DNA of 64,000 bases from the NCBI RefSeq assembly GCF_030812475.1, contig NZ_JAUSSR010000001.1, forward strand, positions 124,001-188,000. The letters run 5' to 3'. Within the stretch, counting starts at the first letter, position 1. The number at the start of each line of letters is the position of its first letter. The notes beneath the pieces were generated by a model. That model was given only the letters and a program-made list of their open reading frames with translations, made no database searches and was not told the DNA's origin. Shown piece by piece: positions 42,176 to 51,984 of this stretch. Made by a program: the position numbers and the translations under genes. This stretch comes from Pseudomonas lini (lineage in GTDB: Bacteria; Pseudomonadota; Gammaproteobacteria; Pseudomonadales; Pseudomonadaceae).

Positions 42176-44230
42176 TCAGGCAATGCCCAAGACGTTAAAA
42201 ACAAACGCATATTCGAGCGCGACGTCACGCAGTCCCTGGTACCGCCCGCTCATCCCGCCGTGCCCCGCACCCAATTCGGTCTTGAGCAGCAAGGGATGGG
42301 TGTCGGTTTTGGTCGCACGCAACCTTGCCACCCACTTGGCCGCTTCCCAGTACTGCACGCGGCTGTCGTTGTAGCCGGCAATCACCAGCGTCGCAGGATA
42401 AGCCTGCGCGGTGACGTTTTCGTACGGGGCGTAAGCCTTGATCCGTTCATAAACGTCCGGTTCCTGCGGATTGCCCCACTCGTCGTACTCGGTGACGGTC
42501 AACGGCAGATCCGGGTCGAGCATGGTGTTGAGCACGTCGACGAACGGCACTTCGGCAATTGCGGCGCCGAACAACTCCGGCCGCATGTTGAGGACGGCAC
42601 CGATCAGCAATCCACCGGCGCTACCGCCACTGATTGCCAGCTGCCTTGGCGTCGTCAACCCGTTGTCGATCAAGTGCTCGGCGCAGGCGATGAAGTCGCT
42701 GAAGGTGTTGTGCTTGTGTTCCTGCTTGCCGGCGCGATACCAGGCTTCGCCCAACTCACCGCCGCCACGCACGTGAGCGATGGCAAACGCCACGCCACGA
42801 TCCAGCAGGCTCAGGCGCGCGTGGGAGAACCACGGGTCGAGACTTTCGCCATACGCGCCGTAGCCGTACAGATAAAGGGGAGTCGGCTTGCCGAGGGCTT
42901 CGCGTTTGACGACGAGGCTGATCGGCACTTTCGTTCCGTCGGGCGCCGTCGCCCACAGACGCTGGCTGACGTAGGCATCGGCATCGAACGGGCCCAGCAC
43001 CGGGGTTTGCTTGAGGACTTTCTGCTCGCCGGTCGCCAGTCCCAGCTGACGGATCTGTGCCGGACGGTTCAACGCTTCGTAGCGCAGGCGAATCCTGTCG
43101 CTGACGAATTCCAGGCTGTTCTGCACGTGAAGGCTATAGGCCGCATCCGGCAGTTGCACGCGATAGCTCGGCAGGTCTTGCGGGTGGACTTCGATGATCG
43201 GCAAGCCACCCTCACGCAGGCTCAGGGTCATGGCCTCGGCGTTCAGGCTCATGCCATCAATCATCGTGGTGTCGCTGTGGGGAATCAGGTTCTGCCAATC
43301 GGACAGGGTCGGCGCGACGCCGGTATCGACGGCCGTGTACAGGGCAAAGTTGATGCCGTCGCGATTGGTGCGAATGAACCAGGTCCAGACACCATCGAGC
43401 ACACCATGATCGACATCGTACTCATGGCCTTCAACCCGCGGCGCTACGCAGACAAAGGCTTGCTGCGGCTGGAACGCGTCAAGCACCCAGACTTCGCTGG
43501 TGGTCTTGCTGCCCACGGACAGCAGCAATTGCTGCTCGGAACTGGACCGGTAGCAGTGCATGAAGAATCGCCCGTCCTGTTCATGGAACACCTCTTCGGC
43601 CGCCGTGCCATCGAGTCGATAGCGGTACAGTTTGTGCGGGCGGTGGGTGTCGTCCAGTTCGCCGAAGAACAGCGTCAGGCTGTCGTTGGCCCAGGTCATG
43701 CTGCCGTCGCAGTCCTGGAATTCCAGTTCGCTGACACGACCGTTGGACAATTCCTTCACGAACAGCGTGAAAATCTCATCGCCCGTGGAGTCGATGCTGT
43801 AGGCCAGGCGTTGGTGGTCCGGGCTGATACTGAACGCGCCCAGGGAAAAGAAGCCGCCCTTGGCCAGTTCGTTCGGGTCCAGCAGCAGTTGCTCATGGCT
43901 TTCGTCGAGCAGCAGGCTGTCGTCGGCCGGGCGCGGGCAGCGGTAATGGCGAGCGTATTCGTCACCCGCCGTAGTGCGCGTGTAATACAGGTACGGCCCC
44001 CAGGGGGAGGGCAGCGACAGATCGGTTTCGAGAATCCGGCCCTTGATCTCTTCGAACAGGGTCTCGCGCAGCCCGGCCTGATCGGCGGTTTGCGCCTCTT
44101 GGTAATGGTTTTCCGCTTTCAGGTAGTCGAGCACCGCGTTGGTGTCGCGCTCCTGGAGCCAGGCATACGGGTCATCGCCTTCGGCCTTGCGGGCGACGGG
44201 GGCGTTAAGGATGTTGGCGGATTCGGGCAT
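42176..44230 (-). CDS. ptrB: S9-family oligopeptidase B-like peptidase
   Basis: A 684-residue prolyl-oligopeptidase family serine peptidase. An N-terminal beta-propeller (about 60-400) covers a C-terminal alpha/beta-hydrolase domain. The nucleophile lies in 'ISGGSAGGLLIGAVL', with Asp near 'AGYNDSRV' and His in 'ELGAGHGGMSGR'. 'RGGGELGEAWYRAG' is typical of PtrB, which cuts after basic residues in peptides. It is cytosolic. The opposite strand holds a 799-codon open frame, judged a shadow. Confidence 0.93.
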   Translation of the reverse strand: MPESANILNAPVARKAEGDDPYAWLQERDTNAVLDYLKAENHYQEAQTADQAGLRETLFEEIKGRILETDLSLPSPWGPYLYYTRTTAGDEYARHYRCPRPADDSLLLDESHEQLLLDPNELAKGGFFSLGAFSISPDHQRLAYSIDSTGDEIFTLFVKELSNGRVSELEFQDCDGSMTWANDSLTLFFGELDDTHRPHKLYRYRLDGTAAEEVFHEQDGRFFMHCYRSSSEQQLLLSVGSKTTSEVWVLDAFQPQQAFVCVAPRVEGHEYDVDHGVLDGVWTWFIRTNRDGINFALYTAVDTGVAPTLSDWQNLIPHSDTTMIDGMSLNAEAMTLSLREGGLPIIEVHPQDLPSYRVQLPDAAYSLHVQNSLEFVSDRIRLRYEALNRPAQIRQLGLATGEQKVLKQTPVLGPFDADAYVSQRLWATAPDGTKVPISLVVKREALGKPTPLYLYGYGAYGESLDPWFSHARLSLLDRGVAFAIAHVRGGGELGEAWYRAGKQEHKHNTFSDFIACAEHLIDNGLTTPRQLAISGGSAGGLLIGAVLNMRPELFGAAIAEVPFVDVLNTMLDPDLPLTVTEYDEWGNPQEPDVYERIKAYAPYENVTAQAYPATLVIAGYNDSRVQYWEAAKWVARLRATKTDTHPLLLKTELGAGHGGMSGRYQGLRDVALEYAFVFNVLGIA

Positions 44231-44300
44231 GAATGGCTCTCGGGCGATGTACGAAACAGAGATTTGCAGACAGCATGCAGGTCATGGAGCCACTGCGAAA

Positions 44301-44395
44301 CCTGTGGGAGCGAGCTTGCTCGCGATGACGTCAGTACATTCACCATCAATGTCGGCTGGCCGTCCGCTATCGCGAGCAAGCTCGCTCCCACAGGT
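44301..44395. repeat. Inverted pair of REP elements
   Basis: CCTGTGGGAGCGAGCTTGCTCGCG at 44301 and its reverse complement partner ending at 44395, with a 50-bp spacer. It lies between two divergently placed genes. Confidence 0.9.
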
Positions 44396-44477
44396 TCAGT
44401 GTCTTGACCAACAGGTATTGGGACAAGCCTGATGGGCGAAAAGTCGTTACTATAAGCGCCTCTTTGCCTGCCTTGCC

Positions 44478-44972
44478 ATGGACACCATGACCGAGAACGA
44501 CTATCTGATCGCTTGGGGCCTCTACGCCTTCGCCGCTTTAGGCTGCCTGTTAGTGTGGATGCGCATGACCCGCTGGATGTGGCGCTGGCTGCGTGAGCCG
44601 CTGCGACTGCTGGTGGTCGTGCTGCTGTTCAGCCCGACCATCATTGATCCTGTGAAGGAAAAGGTCGCCCCGGCCATCGCCATCACCGCCCTGGATCTGC
44701 TGTTCAAGGTCGGCAACAACGCATGGCGGGCTATTTCCGACCTGTTCATGTACGGCATCCTCGCGTTCGGCCTCTACCTGGTGTTCGTGGCGATCCGTTT
44801 CATGATCGAGCGCAGCGCCAACGCTCGCAAGGAACAGGCCGCCGCCCAAGCCGCGGCCAGGGCCGACGAACCTGAAGAAGACCAGCCTTTCGGCGGTGCC
44901 GGCGACGATCGGTACGGTCGCCCGCCAGTGCCGAGCAACCCTCAGCGTTTGCGGGTCGAACCGCGTTTGTAA
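44478..44972 (+). CDS. Small inner-membrane protein
   Basis: A 164-residue protein with three hydrophobic segments ('IAWGLYAFAALGCLLVWM', 'LRLLVVVLLFSPTII', 'LFMYGILAFGLYLVFVAI'). An Ala-, Glu- and Pro-rich tail follows. It is a recognised Pseudomonas protein sometimes mislabelled as an MFS transporter; three segments are too few for that. It precedes the amidotransferase gene by 32 bp and is probably in the same transcript. Function unknown. Confidence 0.75.
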   Translation: MDTMTENDYLIAWGLYAFAALGCLLVWMRMTRWMWRWLREPLRLLVVVLLFSPTIIDPVKEKVAPAIAITALDLLFKVGNNAWRAISDLFMYGILAFGLYLVFVAIRFMIERSANARKEQAAAQAAARADEPEEDQPFGGAGDDRYGRPPVPSNPQRLRVEPRL

Positions 44973-45004
44973 CCTTGCCCCTGCATTGAATCGAGAGTCA
45001 GAAC

Positions 45005-45781
45005 ATGTGTGAGTTATTGGGCATGAGCGCCAATGTCCCGACCGATATCGTGTTCAGCTTCACCGGGCTGATGCAGCGCGGCGGCCGCACCGGGCCGCAC
45101 CGCGACGGTTGGGGCATCGCCTTCTATGAAGGCCGCGGCCTGCGCCTGTTCCAGGACCCGGCAGCGAGCTGCGAATCGGAAGTCGCGAACCTGGTGCAGC
45201 GCTATCCGATCAAGAGCGAAGTGGTGATCGGTCACATCCGCCAGGCCAACGTCGGCAAGGTCTGCCTGTCCAACACCCATCCGTTCGTGCGCGAGCTGTG
45301 GGGGCGCAACTGGTGCTTCGCCCACAACGGCCAACTGGCGGACTTTCAACCCATTACCAGTTTTTACCGCCCGGTCGGCGATACTGACAGCGAAGCGGCG
45401 TTCTGCGACGTGCTCAATCGGGTGCGTGCCGCCTTCCCGGAGCCGGTGGAAATCGAAGAACTGTTGCCGGACCTGGTGGCCGCGTGCGCCGAATACCGCA
45501 GCAAAGGCGTGTTCAATTGCCTGCTCAGCGACGGCGACTGGCTGTTCTGCTATTGCTCGACCAAGCTGGCGCAGATCACCCGCCGCGCACCGTTTGGCCC
45601 GGCACGCCTGAAGGATGTCGATGTGATCGTCGACTTCCAGGCCGAAACCACGCCCAACGACGTGGTCACGGTGATTGCCACCGAACCCTTGACCGAAAAC
45701 GAAACCTGGACCCGCTATGAACCGGGCCAATGGAGCCTGTGGCGGCGCGGTGAATGCGTCAGCCAGGGCAAGACCGAATAA
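45005..45781 (+). CDS. Class II glutamine amidotransferase (YafJ-like)
   Basis: A 258-residue class II (Ntn) amidotransferase. Cys2 after Met1 is the nucleophile ('[10 protein letters not shown]'). Other family parts are '[12 protein letters not shown]', '[11 protein letters not shown]', 'NTHPFV' and 'WCFAHNGQL'. It matches YafJ/EgtC-like proteins, which hydrolyse a gamma-glutamyl bond. No ergothioneine genes are adjacent, so substrate is open. It is followed 12 bp later by a DUF2937 gene. Confidence 0.9.
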   Translation: MCELLGMSANVPTDIVFSFTGLMQRGGRTGPHRDGWGIAFYEGRGLRLFQDPAASCESEVANLVQRYPIKSEVVIGHIRQANVGKVCLSNTHPFVRELWGRNWCFAHNGQLADFQPITSFYRPVGDTDSEAAFCDVLNRVRAAFPEPVEIEELLPDLVAACAEYRSKGVFNCLLSDGDWLFCYCSTKLAQITRRAPFGPARLKDVDVIVDFQAETTPNDVVTVIATEPLTENETWTRYEPGQWSLWRRGECVSQGKTE

Positions 45782-45793
45782 GGATCCGCAAGC

Positions 45794-46336
45794 ATGTTGC
45801 TCAGTTACCTACGGCTGGTGTTGTTTGCGGCGGGCCTGTTGATCGGTGTCCAGGTGCCGGGGTTCATCAGCGATTATGCCAAGCGGGTCGAGGCTCATCT
45901 GATCGAAGCGCAGACTGGCTTGAGCGGATTCCAGGGGACTGCCAACCAGTTCTTCAAGGGTGACATGCAGGCGTTGGTGGCCCATTACCGAGCCAGCGAA
46001 GACCCGATCTTTCGCAGTGACGCCGATAGCCTGAACACCCTGCTGACCCGCCGACAGGCCCTAGATAAACAGTTCCAGGCCATGCAGGGGCCGTGGTACA
46101 TCCGCTTTCTGCAGGTGGTCCTGGCGGCGGATCCGGAGATTCGCAAGGAAACCTGGAATGGCTACAGCTACCAGATCCTGCTGACGCCGGAAGCGATGAT
46201 ATGGGGCATGAGCGGTGCGCTGCTGCTGTCCTTTGGCATCGAATGCCTGTTCCGGCTGATCGACTGGGTGGTGCTGGGCGGCAAACGCCTGCGCCAGAGC
46301 CGGCCGATTGAAGATCGGGATGTGCGGGGGTTGTAG
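45794..46336 (+). CDS. DUF2937 membrane protein
   Basis: A 180-residue DUF2937 protein: an N-terminal hydrophobic helix ('LRLVLFAAGLLIGVQVPGF'), a long periplasmic-like helical domain (about 28-150, 'YRASEDPIFRSDADSLNTLL') and a C-terminal hydrophobic segment ('WGMSGALLLSFGIECLFRL'). It is probably an inner-membrane protein. Function unknown. It follows the amidotransferase by 12 bp. Confidence 0.85.
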   Translation: MLLSYLRLVLFAAGLLIGVQVPGFISDYAKRVEAHLIEAQTGLSGFQGTANQFFKGDMQALVAHYRASEDPIFRSDADSLNTLLTRRQALDKQFQAMQGPWYIRFLQVVLAADPEIRKETWNGYSYQILLTPEAMIWGMSGALLLSFGIECLFRLIDWVVLGGKRLRQSRPIEDRDVRGL

Positions 46337-46534
46337 GGCCCAAAGATCAAGAGCAAATGCTCGTCCGCGATCTCCACCAACGGACAGTGATCCGTCATCT
46401 GCACTTTGGTACAGGAGGCGGCGCATCGGGAGCAGGTCGAGTATCTGCACCGGTTCGTCAAACGCTAAGAGCTTCGCGAGCGGGCCCGCACAGGGGGAAA
46501 CGATGTTTCACAAGATGTGTGTCCAACGCTAATC

Positions 46535-46563
46535 CTTGTGGGAGCGGGCTTGCTCGCGAAGAG
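46535..46563. repeat. Single REP element
   Basis: CTTGTGGGAGCGGGCTTGCTCGCG, one unpaired REP hairpin between DUF2937 and the VWA gene. Confidence 0.8.
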
Positions 46564-46584
46564 GCCCTTACAGGCAATGCATTT

Positions 46585-47763
46585 CTATTTGGAAAGAAAC
46601 CTCATCGCCTCTTCAAGCCCCCGCAACGTCAGCGGATACATCTGGTCATCAACCAGCTCCCGCACAATGTTGGTCGACGAGGTATACCCCCAGGTATCTT
46701 TCGGATACGGATTGATCCAGATGAGTTTCTTGTACTTCTCCTTGAATCGCTGCATCCACACATGACCCGCCTCTTCGTTCCAATGCTCGACACTGCCGCC
46801 GGCCTGGGTGATTTCGTAGGGCGCCATGGCGGCGTCGCCGATGAAGATAACTTTGTAGTCGGCGCCGTACTTGTGCAGCAAATCCTGGGTCGAAGTGCGC
46901 TCGGAAGTACGGCGCATGTTGTTCTTCCACACCGATTCATAAATGAAGTTGTGGAAGTAGAAGTACTCCAGGTGCTTGAACTCGGTCTTGCAGGCCGAGA
47001 ATAGTTCCTCGCAGATCTTCACATGCGCGTCCATCGAGCCGCCGATGTCGAACAGCAGCAACAGCTTGACCGTATTGCGCCGCTCGGGCCGCATCTGGAT
47101 GTTCAACAGCCCGGCATCGCGTGCGGTGTGGTCGATGGTGCCGTCGATGTCCAGCTCTTCCGCCGCACCCTGACGAGCGAATTTGCGCAACCGACGCAAA
47201 GCGACCTTGATATTGCGCGTGCCCAGTTCCACCGAATCGTCGAGGTTCTTGTACTCGCGCTGATCCCAGACCTTGACCGCCTTGCCCTGGCGCTTGCCGG
47301 CATCGCCGACCCGGATGCCCTCCGGGTTGAAGCCGCCGGAGCCGAACGGGCTGGTGCCGCCGGTGCCGATCCATTTGTTGCCGCCGGCATGGCGTTCCTT
47401 CTGTTCTTCCAGGCGTTTCTTGAATTCTTCGATCAACTTGTCCAGGCCGCCGAGGGACTGGATCCGTGCACGCTCTTCATCGCTGAGGGAACGTTCGAAT
47501 TCCTTGCGCAACCAGTCTTCCGGGATCAAGGCCTTAAGGTGGTCGTCGAGTTTTTCCAGGCCGTTGAAGTAGGCACCGAACGCGCGATCGAACTTGTCGA
47601 AATGTTTTTCGTCCTTCACCAGGATCGTCCGGGACAGGTAATAGAACTCGTCCATGTCGGCGAACGTCACGCGCTGTTTCAGCGCGTTGATCAGGTCCAG
47701 CAGCTCCCGTACCGAGACCGGCACCTTGGCTGCGCGCATTTCATTGAACAGGTTGAGCAGCAT
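46585..47763 (-). CDS. VWA-domain (CoxE-like) protein
   Basis: A 392-residue protein with a C-terminal von Willebrand factor A-like domain. The MIDAS-like motif reads 'LLFDIGGSMDAH', where canonical DxSxS has Gly in place of the first Ser. It partners with the MoxR ATPase gene 33 bp upstream on the same strand; such pairs load metal or assemble a protein complex. The N-terminal helical part (about 1-120) resembles CoxE proteins. The client complex is not evident from the neighbours. Confidence 0.9.
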   Translation of the reverse strand: MLLNLFNEMRAAKVPVSVRELLDLINALKQRVTFADMDEFYYLSRTILVKDEKHFDKFDRAFGAYFNGLEKLDDHLKALIPEDWLRKEFERSLSDEERARIQSLGGLDKLIEEFKKRLEEQKERHAGGNKWIGTGGTSPFGSGGFNPEGIRVGDAGKRQGKAVKVWDQREYKNLDDSVELGTRNIKVALRRLRKFARQGAAEELDIDGTIDHTARDAGLLNIQMRPERRNTVKLLLLFDIGGSMDAHVKICEELFSACKTEFKHLEYFYFHNFIYESVWKNNMRRTSERTSTQDLLHKYGADYKVIFIGDAAMAPYEITQAGGSVEHWNEEAGHVWMQRFKEKYKKLIWINPYPKDTWGYTSSTNIVRELVDDQMYPLTLRGLEEAMRFLSK

Positions 47764-47796
47764 GGCTATTGCCCTCTATCTGGTTGAACAGAGGGA

Positions 47797-48642
47797 TCAG
47801 CGAGTGCCGCGACGGCTCATGAACGCCAGGCGCTCAAGCAACTGCACATCTTGCTCGTTCTTCACCAGGGCGCCGGCCAGCGGTGGAATGGCCTTGGTCG
47901 GATCGCGCTCGCGCAGCACCGCTTCGCCGATGTTGTCGGCCATCAGCAGCTTCAGCCAGTCCACCAGTTCGGAGGTCGACGGCTTCTTCTTCAGGCCCGG
48001 CACCTTGCGCACGTCGAAGAACACATCCAGCGCTTCGCTGACCAGGTCCTTCTTGATGTTCGGGTAGTGCACGTCGACGATCCGCTGCATCGTCACCCGA
48101 TCCGGGAAAGCGATGTAATGGAAGAAGCAACGGCGCAGGAAGGCGTCCGGCAGTTCTTTCTCGTTGTTGGAGGTAATGATGATGATCGGACGCTTCTTGG
48201 CCTTGATGGTCTCGTCGATCTCGTAAACGTAGAACTCCATCTTGTCGAGTTCTTGCAGCAGGTCGTTTGGAAACTCGATGTCGGCCTTGTCGATCTCGTC
48301 GATCAGCAGGATTACCCGCTCGTCGGACTCGAAAGCCTCCCAGAGCTTGCCCTTTTTCAGGTAGTTGCGAACGTCGTGGACCCTTTCCGTGCCCAGTTGC
48401 GAATCGCGCAGGCGGCTGACCGCGTCATACTCGTACAAGCCCTGATGCGCCTTGGTGGTGGACTTGATGTGCCAGGTGATCAGCCTGGCGCCGAAGGATT
48501 GCGCCAGTTGCTCGGCGAGCATGGTCTTGCCGGTGCCCGGTTCGCCCTTGACCAGCAGTGGACGCTCCAGGGTAATGGCGGCGTTGACCGCCAGCTTCAG
48601 GTCATCGGTGGCAACGTAGGCCTGGGTGCCTTCGAACTTCAT
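47797..48642 (-). CDS. MoxR-family AAA+ ATPase
   Basis: A 281-residue AAA+ ATPase with Walker A 'GEPGTGKT' (33-40), Walker B 'VILLIDEIDKADIEF' and sensor 1 'PIIIITSNNEKELPDAFLRR', which includes an Arg finger. It is the MoxR chaperone partner of the VWA protein. MoxR-VWA pairs fold or activate protein complexes; the target is unknown. Its start follows GATTAGCAGATG; no standard SD is present. Confidence 0.93.
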   Translation of the reverse strand: MKFEGTQAYVATDDLKLAVNAAITLERPLLVKGEPGTGKTMLAEQLAQSFGARLITWHIKSTTKAHQGLYEYDAVSRLRDSQLGTERVHDVRNYLKKGKLWEAFESDERVILLIDEIDKADIEFPNDLLQELDKMEFYVYEIDETIKAKKRPIIIITSNNEKELPDAFLRRCFFHYIAFPDRVTMQRIVDVHYPNIKKDLVSEALDVFFDVRKVPGLKKKPSTSELVDWLKLLMADNIGEAVLRERDPTKAIPPLAGALVKNEQDVQLLERLAFMSRRGTR

Positions 48643-48846
48643 CTGCTAATCCTCGAACGTTAACGCCGACCTGAACGAGGCAGGGCGGGGCGCAATAATG
48701 TGTAGTACCCCGACTATAACGCGGTGCCCGGTCCACTGTGAACGCAGACGGCTTATTCAGTCTCTGAATGGGGCGTCACATCTTGACTCAGTCTCGGCGC
48801 CGGGCCAGTATTGAGCTATCGCCATTTTGGCGATAGCTTGCGGGGC
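48643..48846. other. Intergenic, divergent promoters
   Basis: About 200 bp between the MoxR operon and the DUF4160 gene. A short inverted repeat (GAGCTATCGCC..GGCGATAGCTT, 48811-48838) lies just before the DUF4160 start and may be an operator. Confidence 0.5.
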
Positions 48847-49077
48847 ATGTCTACTAAATATCGATTTCGCGGTACATACCGCATTCAGTTGCGCGAGAAG
48901 GATCATCCTCCACCCCATGTGCATCTGACTGGCGGTGGGCTTGATGTGATGCTCAGCCTGGAAACCGTCGCAGTGATGGTGGGCAAGGCGCCGCCGCTGA
49001 TTATCAAGGAAGCGCTGGAGTGGGTCAGGGCCCATCAGGCGCAATTGCTGGAGGACTGGAAACGATGTTACCCATGA
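48847..49077 (+). CDS. DUF4160 protein
   Basis: A 76-residue DUF4160 member ('YRFRGTYRIQLREKDHPPPH', then 'VHLTGGGLDVMLSLET'). This family commonly pairs with DUF2442 in toxin-antitoxin-like operons. ATG 48847 is chosen, as 48811 lies in an inverted repeat. Its stop overlaps the next gene's ATG (ATGA at 49074). Function is not proven. Confidence 0.85.
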   Translation: MSTKYRFRGTYRIQLREKDHPPPHVHLTGGGLDVMLSLETVAVMVGKAPPLIIKEALEWVRAHQAQLLEDWKRCYP

Positions 49078-49565
49078 AACGACCACGGCTGTCAGCCGTG
49101 CAGGCATTGCCGGATTACCACCTTGCACTGACCTATATCGACGGTCAGCAACTGACTCTCGATTTGAGTCGTGACCTGCGCGCCTATGCTGGCTTGCAGC
49201 CTTTGCTGGAGTCCGGCGCTTTCGAAGGTGCAACCCTGGGCGATGATGGCTGGAGTGTCGAGTGGCCTGAACCGGACATTCAGATTGGCGCCGACACGCT
49301 CTACCTGGATGCGCTTGCACAAAACGCCTCGGACGAAAACACCCGGATCTTCATCGATTGGCGCGCGCGCACCGGGTTGGCGCTCAATCAGGCGGCCGAG
49401 GCGCTGGGTGTCAGTGCACGAAGCATTACCCGCTACAGCAGTGGCCGTGAAGCAGTGCCGCGGTCGTTGGCCCTGGCGTGCCTGGGTTGGGATTTTCTGC
49501 AGCAGCGAAATCCGGCGCAAGCGGCTGAGGAGACCGGTCGCTATACCGTCAAGCGCAAGCCTTAA
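49074..49565 (+). CDS. DUF2442 and HTH-domain protein
   Basis: A 163-residue protein (start 49074 by ATGA overlap; 49065 is also possible). An N-terminal DUF2442 domain ('LALTYIDGQQLTLDLSRDLR') is joined to a C-terminal helix-turn-helix ('LNQAAEALGVSARSITRYSS'). It is probably the autoregulator or antitoxin half of the pair with DUF4160. The upstream inverted repeat at 48811-48838 could be its operator. Confidence 0.85.
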   Translation: MKRPRLSAVQALPDYHLALTYIDGQQLTLDLSRDLRAYAGLQPLLESGAFEGATLGDDGWSVEWPEPDIQIGADTLYLDALAQNASDENTRIFIDWRARTGLALNQAAEALGVSARSITRYSSGREAVPRSLALACLGWDFLQQRNPAQAAEETGRYTVKRKP

Positions 49566-50638
49566 CCCGCATCCGGCTTCGGCCGTTCATACCGGGCATT
49601 GAATGCCTGAATGAAACCATTACGTAAAATCTGCAAAAACGCCTGGAACGCGCTGATATCTTGCCGATGCACATTGCCGCTCAGTTCGACACGGGTTGCA
49701 AACTGGTTCTTACCCTGGTTTTTCAATACGGTTTCGGAGCCGCCGACGATGGCCTCCCAGATGGAACGGAAAATCCCTTTGTCCTTGTTCTCCACATCCT
49801 GCTGCCAATTGAACACGTCCACATCCTTGAGCAGCGGTTTGATGTAACCCGTTAATTTTGCCTTTTTGGCCTGCGCCTCGATCACCACATCACCATGGCC
49901 GGCGTTGAAATCGAACTTGCCATAGGCTGAAGCGAAGTCGTTCATGCGCTTGAGTTCGATGTTCCTCGCGCGCAGCCGGAATTCAAAGTCTTCAAAGTTG
50001 CTCAGCGGGTCGAAGGTGGCGGTGGTTTCCAAGGGCGCGTGTCCCAGCAGCATCGCTTTGCCTTCGAAGCGAGCATCGCGTTTTCCTTCGGTGTCGGCCA
50101 CGTTGGTCAGGTTATAAATACTGGCGTCGACCTGGGTGGCGTTCATGTTGACGGGTGGTTTTGAATTGAAGTTTCGGAAGCTGATCTTGCCGTCGTTGAT
50201 GCGTACTTCGTTCAGGGTGATCGGCAGCAACTTGCCCAGTTGCGCCCGCCAGTCGGTGCCCTGGCCGGTCTGGGAGTTTTGCTTGTTGGCGCCGCCGTCG
50301 ACGAAGTTCACTTCTGGCTTGATGAACTGCACCTCGGCCACCACCGCGTGGTCGTACCAGAGCGAGTGCCAACTGACGGAGAGGTCGATCAGCGGCGCGT
50401 TGACGAAGGGTACCGGGACTTTGCCGTCGACCTTGACGATTTTCAGCCCGTTGATTTTATAAGCGCCGCGCCACAGGGCCAGATCCACATCGACGATCTG
50501 GCCACGGTAGTCGCCCATGTCCGCCAGCTTGTCGTTCAGGTAGTTGCGCACCATGTAGGGCAGGGCGAAATGCAGGGCAATCAGCAGTACGACCAGGCCG
50601 GCTAGCGTCCACAGCGGCCAACGGTATCTCCGTTTCAT
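49562..50638 (-). CDS. DUF748 envelope protein (AsmA-like)
   Basis: A 358-residue protein with an N-terminal membrane anchor ('LWTLAGLVVLLIALHFALPY') and a periplasmic AsmA/DUF748-like domain ('GQIVDVDLALWRGAYKINGL', 'INDGKISFRNFNS', 'GHAPLETTATFDPLSNFEDF'). Start 50638 is chosen ('MKRRYRWPLW'); the frame from 50668 adds a non-conserved tail. Relatives have a role in lipid transport or outer-membrane maintenance. It converges with the DUF2442 gene (4-bp overlap of stops). Confidence 0.82.
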   Translation of the reverse strand: MKRRYRWPLWTLAGLVVLLIALHFALPYMVRNYLNDKLADMGDYRGQIVDVDLALWRGAYKINGLKIVKVDGKVPVPFVNAPLIDLSVSWHSLWYDHAVVAEVQFIKPEVNFVDGGANKQNSQTGQGTDWRAQLGKLLPITLNEVRINDGKISFRNFNSKPPVNMNATQVDASIYNLTNVADTEGKRDARFEGKAMLLGHAPLETTATFDPLSNFEDFEFRLRARNIELKRMNDFASAYGKFDFNAGHGDVVIEAQAKKAKLTGYIKPLLKDVDVFNWQQDVENKDKGIFRSIWEAIVGGSETVLKNQGKNQFATRVELSGNVHRQDISAFQAFLQILRNGFIQAFNARYERPKPDAG

Positions 50639-50764
50639 GATGGCAAATCTCTGGCGATGTAAAGCCATTGACTGTTGTTGTAACCGGACGTTCGACTGAC
50701 TGGACGACCACAGGCAACAGGCTTACCTTGGAGGGCTTATTCAACGCTGTACAAGGACCCAGCC

Positions 50765-51739
50765 ATGAGCCGTATTTTCGCTGACAACGCCCACTCCATT
50801 GGCAATACGCCGCTGGTGCAGATCAACCGCATCGCCCCGCGCGGCGTGACCATCCTGACCAAGATCGAAGGGCGCAACCCGGGTTATTCGGTCAAGTGCC
50901 GGATCGGCGCGAACATGATCTGGGACGCCGAAAGCTCCGGAAAACTCAAAGCAGGCATGACCATCGTCGAGCCGACTTCGGGCAATACGGGTATCGGCCT
51001 CGCGTTCGTTGCCGCGGCGCGCGGTTACAAGTTGCTGCTGACCATGCCGTCCTCCATGAGCATCGAGCGACGCAAAGTGCTCAAGGCGCTCGGTGCCGAG
51101 CTGGTCTTGACCGAACCGGCCAAGGGCATGAAGGGGGCGATCGAGAAAGCAGCTGAAATTGTTGCCAGCGCCCCGTCCAACTATTTCATGCCCGCGCAGT
51201 TCGACAACCCGGCCAACCCGGCGATTCACGAGAAAACCACCGGCCCGGAAATCTGGAACGATACCGATGGTGCGGTCGATGTATTGGTGGCTGGCGTCGG
51301 GACGGGTGGAACCATTACCGGGGTTTCGCGGTATATCAAGAATACCCAAGGCAAACCGATCATTTCGGTGGCCGTGGAGCCGGTGTCATCTCCGGTCATC
51401 AGCCAGGCACTTGCCGGGGAAGAGATCAAGCCGAGCCCGCACAAGATCCAGGGTATCGGGGCCGGTTTCGTGCCGAAAAACCTGGATCTGTCGATGGTCG
51501 ATCGGGTCGAGCTGGTCAGCGATGAAGAGTCCAAGGCCATGGCCCTGCGTTTGATGCAGGAAGAAGGAATTTTGTGCGGGATCTCCTCTGGCGCGGCAAT
51601 GGCTGTAGCGGTTCGACTGGCGGAAACCCCGGAAATGCAGGGCAAGACCATCGTGGTGATCCTGCCCGATTCCGGCGAGCGTTATCTGTCGAGCATGTTG
51701 TTCAGTGATCTGTTTACCGACCAGGAGACTCAGCAGTAA
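50765..51739 (+). CDS. cysK: Cysteine synthase A (O-acetylserine sulfhydrylase)
   Basis: A 324-residue PLP enzyme making cysteine from O-acetylserine and sulfide. The Schiff-base Lys44 lies in '[11 protein letters not shown]', the substrate loop '[11 protein letters not shown]' (around 76), the PLP-phosphate loop '[14 protein letters not shown]' and '[11 protein letters not shown]'. Length and motifs match CysK rather than CysM. A strong terminator follows. Confidence 0.96.
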   Translation: MSRIFADNAHSIGNTPLVQINRIAPRGVTILTKIEGRNPGYSVKCRIGANMIWDAESSGKLKAGMTIVEPTSGNTGIGLAFVAAARGYKLLLTMPSSMSIERRKVLKALGAELVLTEPAKGMKGAIEKAAEIVASAPSNYFMPAQFDNPANPAIHEKTTGPEIWNDTDGAVDVLVAGVGTGGTITGVSRYIKNTQGKPIISVAVEPVSSPVISQALAGEEIKPSPHKIQGIGAGFVPKNLDLSMVDRVELVSDEESKAMALRLMQEEGILCGISSGAAMAVAVRLAETPEMQGKTIVVILPDSGERYLSSMLFSDLFTDQETQQ

Positions 51740-51750
51740 CTGAAATAATC

Positions 51751-51775
51751 AAAAGATCGCAGACTGCGATCTTTT
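51751..51775 (+). terminator. Terminator after cysK
   Basis: AAAAGATCGCAG and CTGCGATCTTTT form a near-perfect palindrome 12 bp after the cysK stop, bounded by T-runs on both strands. It can therefore serve transcription from either side. Confidence 0.88.
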
Positions 51776-51984
51776 GATCTGGTTTTTGATCTGGTTTGTG
51801 AACGGGGAATGACCCACGTCAGCCCCCGTTCAGGAGCCTTGTGTTAGAAGTGCTTTGTTGCATATTCCTCAACACTGAATGTTGATTTGTGCGGGTTTTT
51901 CCCGACGCCGGTACTGTTTATCATGCTGGCTGCAACGTCGGGTAAATGGCGTTGTGCAGAGTGTCGATTATCAAGGAGTTGCTG

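Noticed and set aside
42008..44407. 799-codon open frame on the plus strand opposite the S9 peptidase
   Set aside because: It lies antisense to a gene with complete catalytic motifs, has no family look, and long antisense frames are common in GC-rich DNA.
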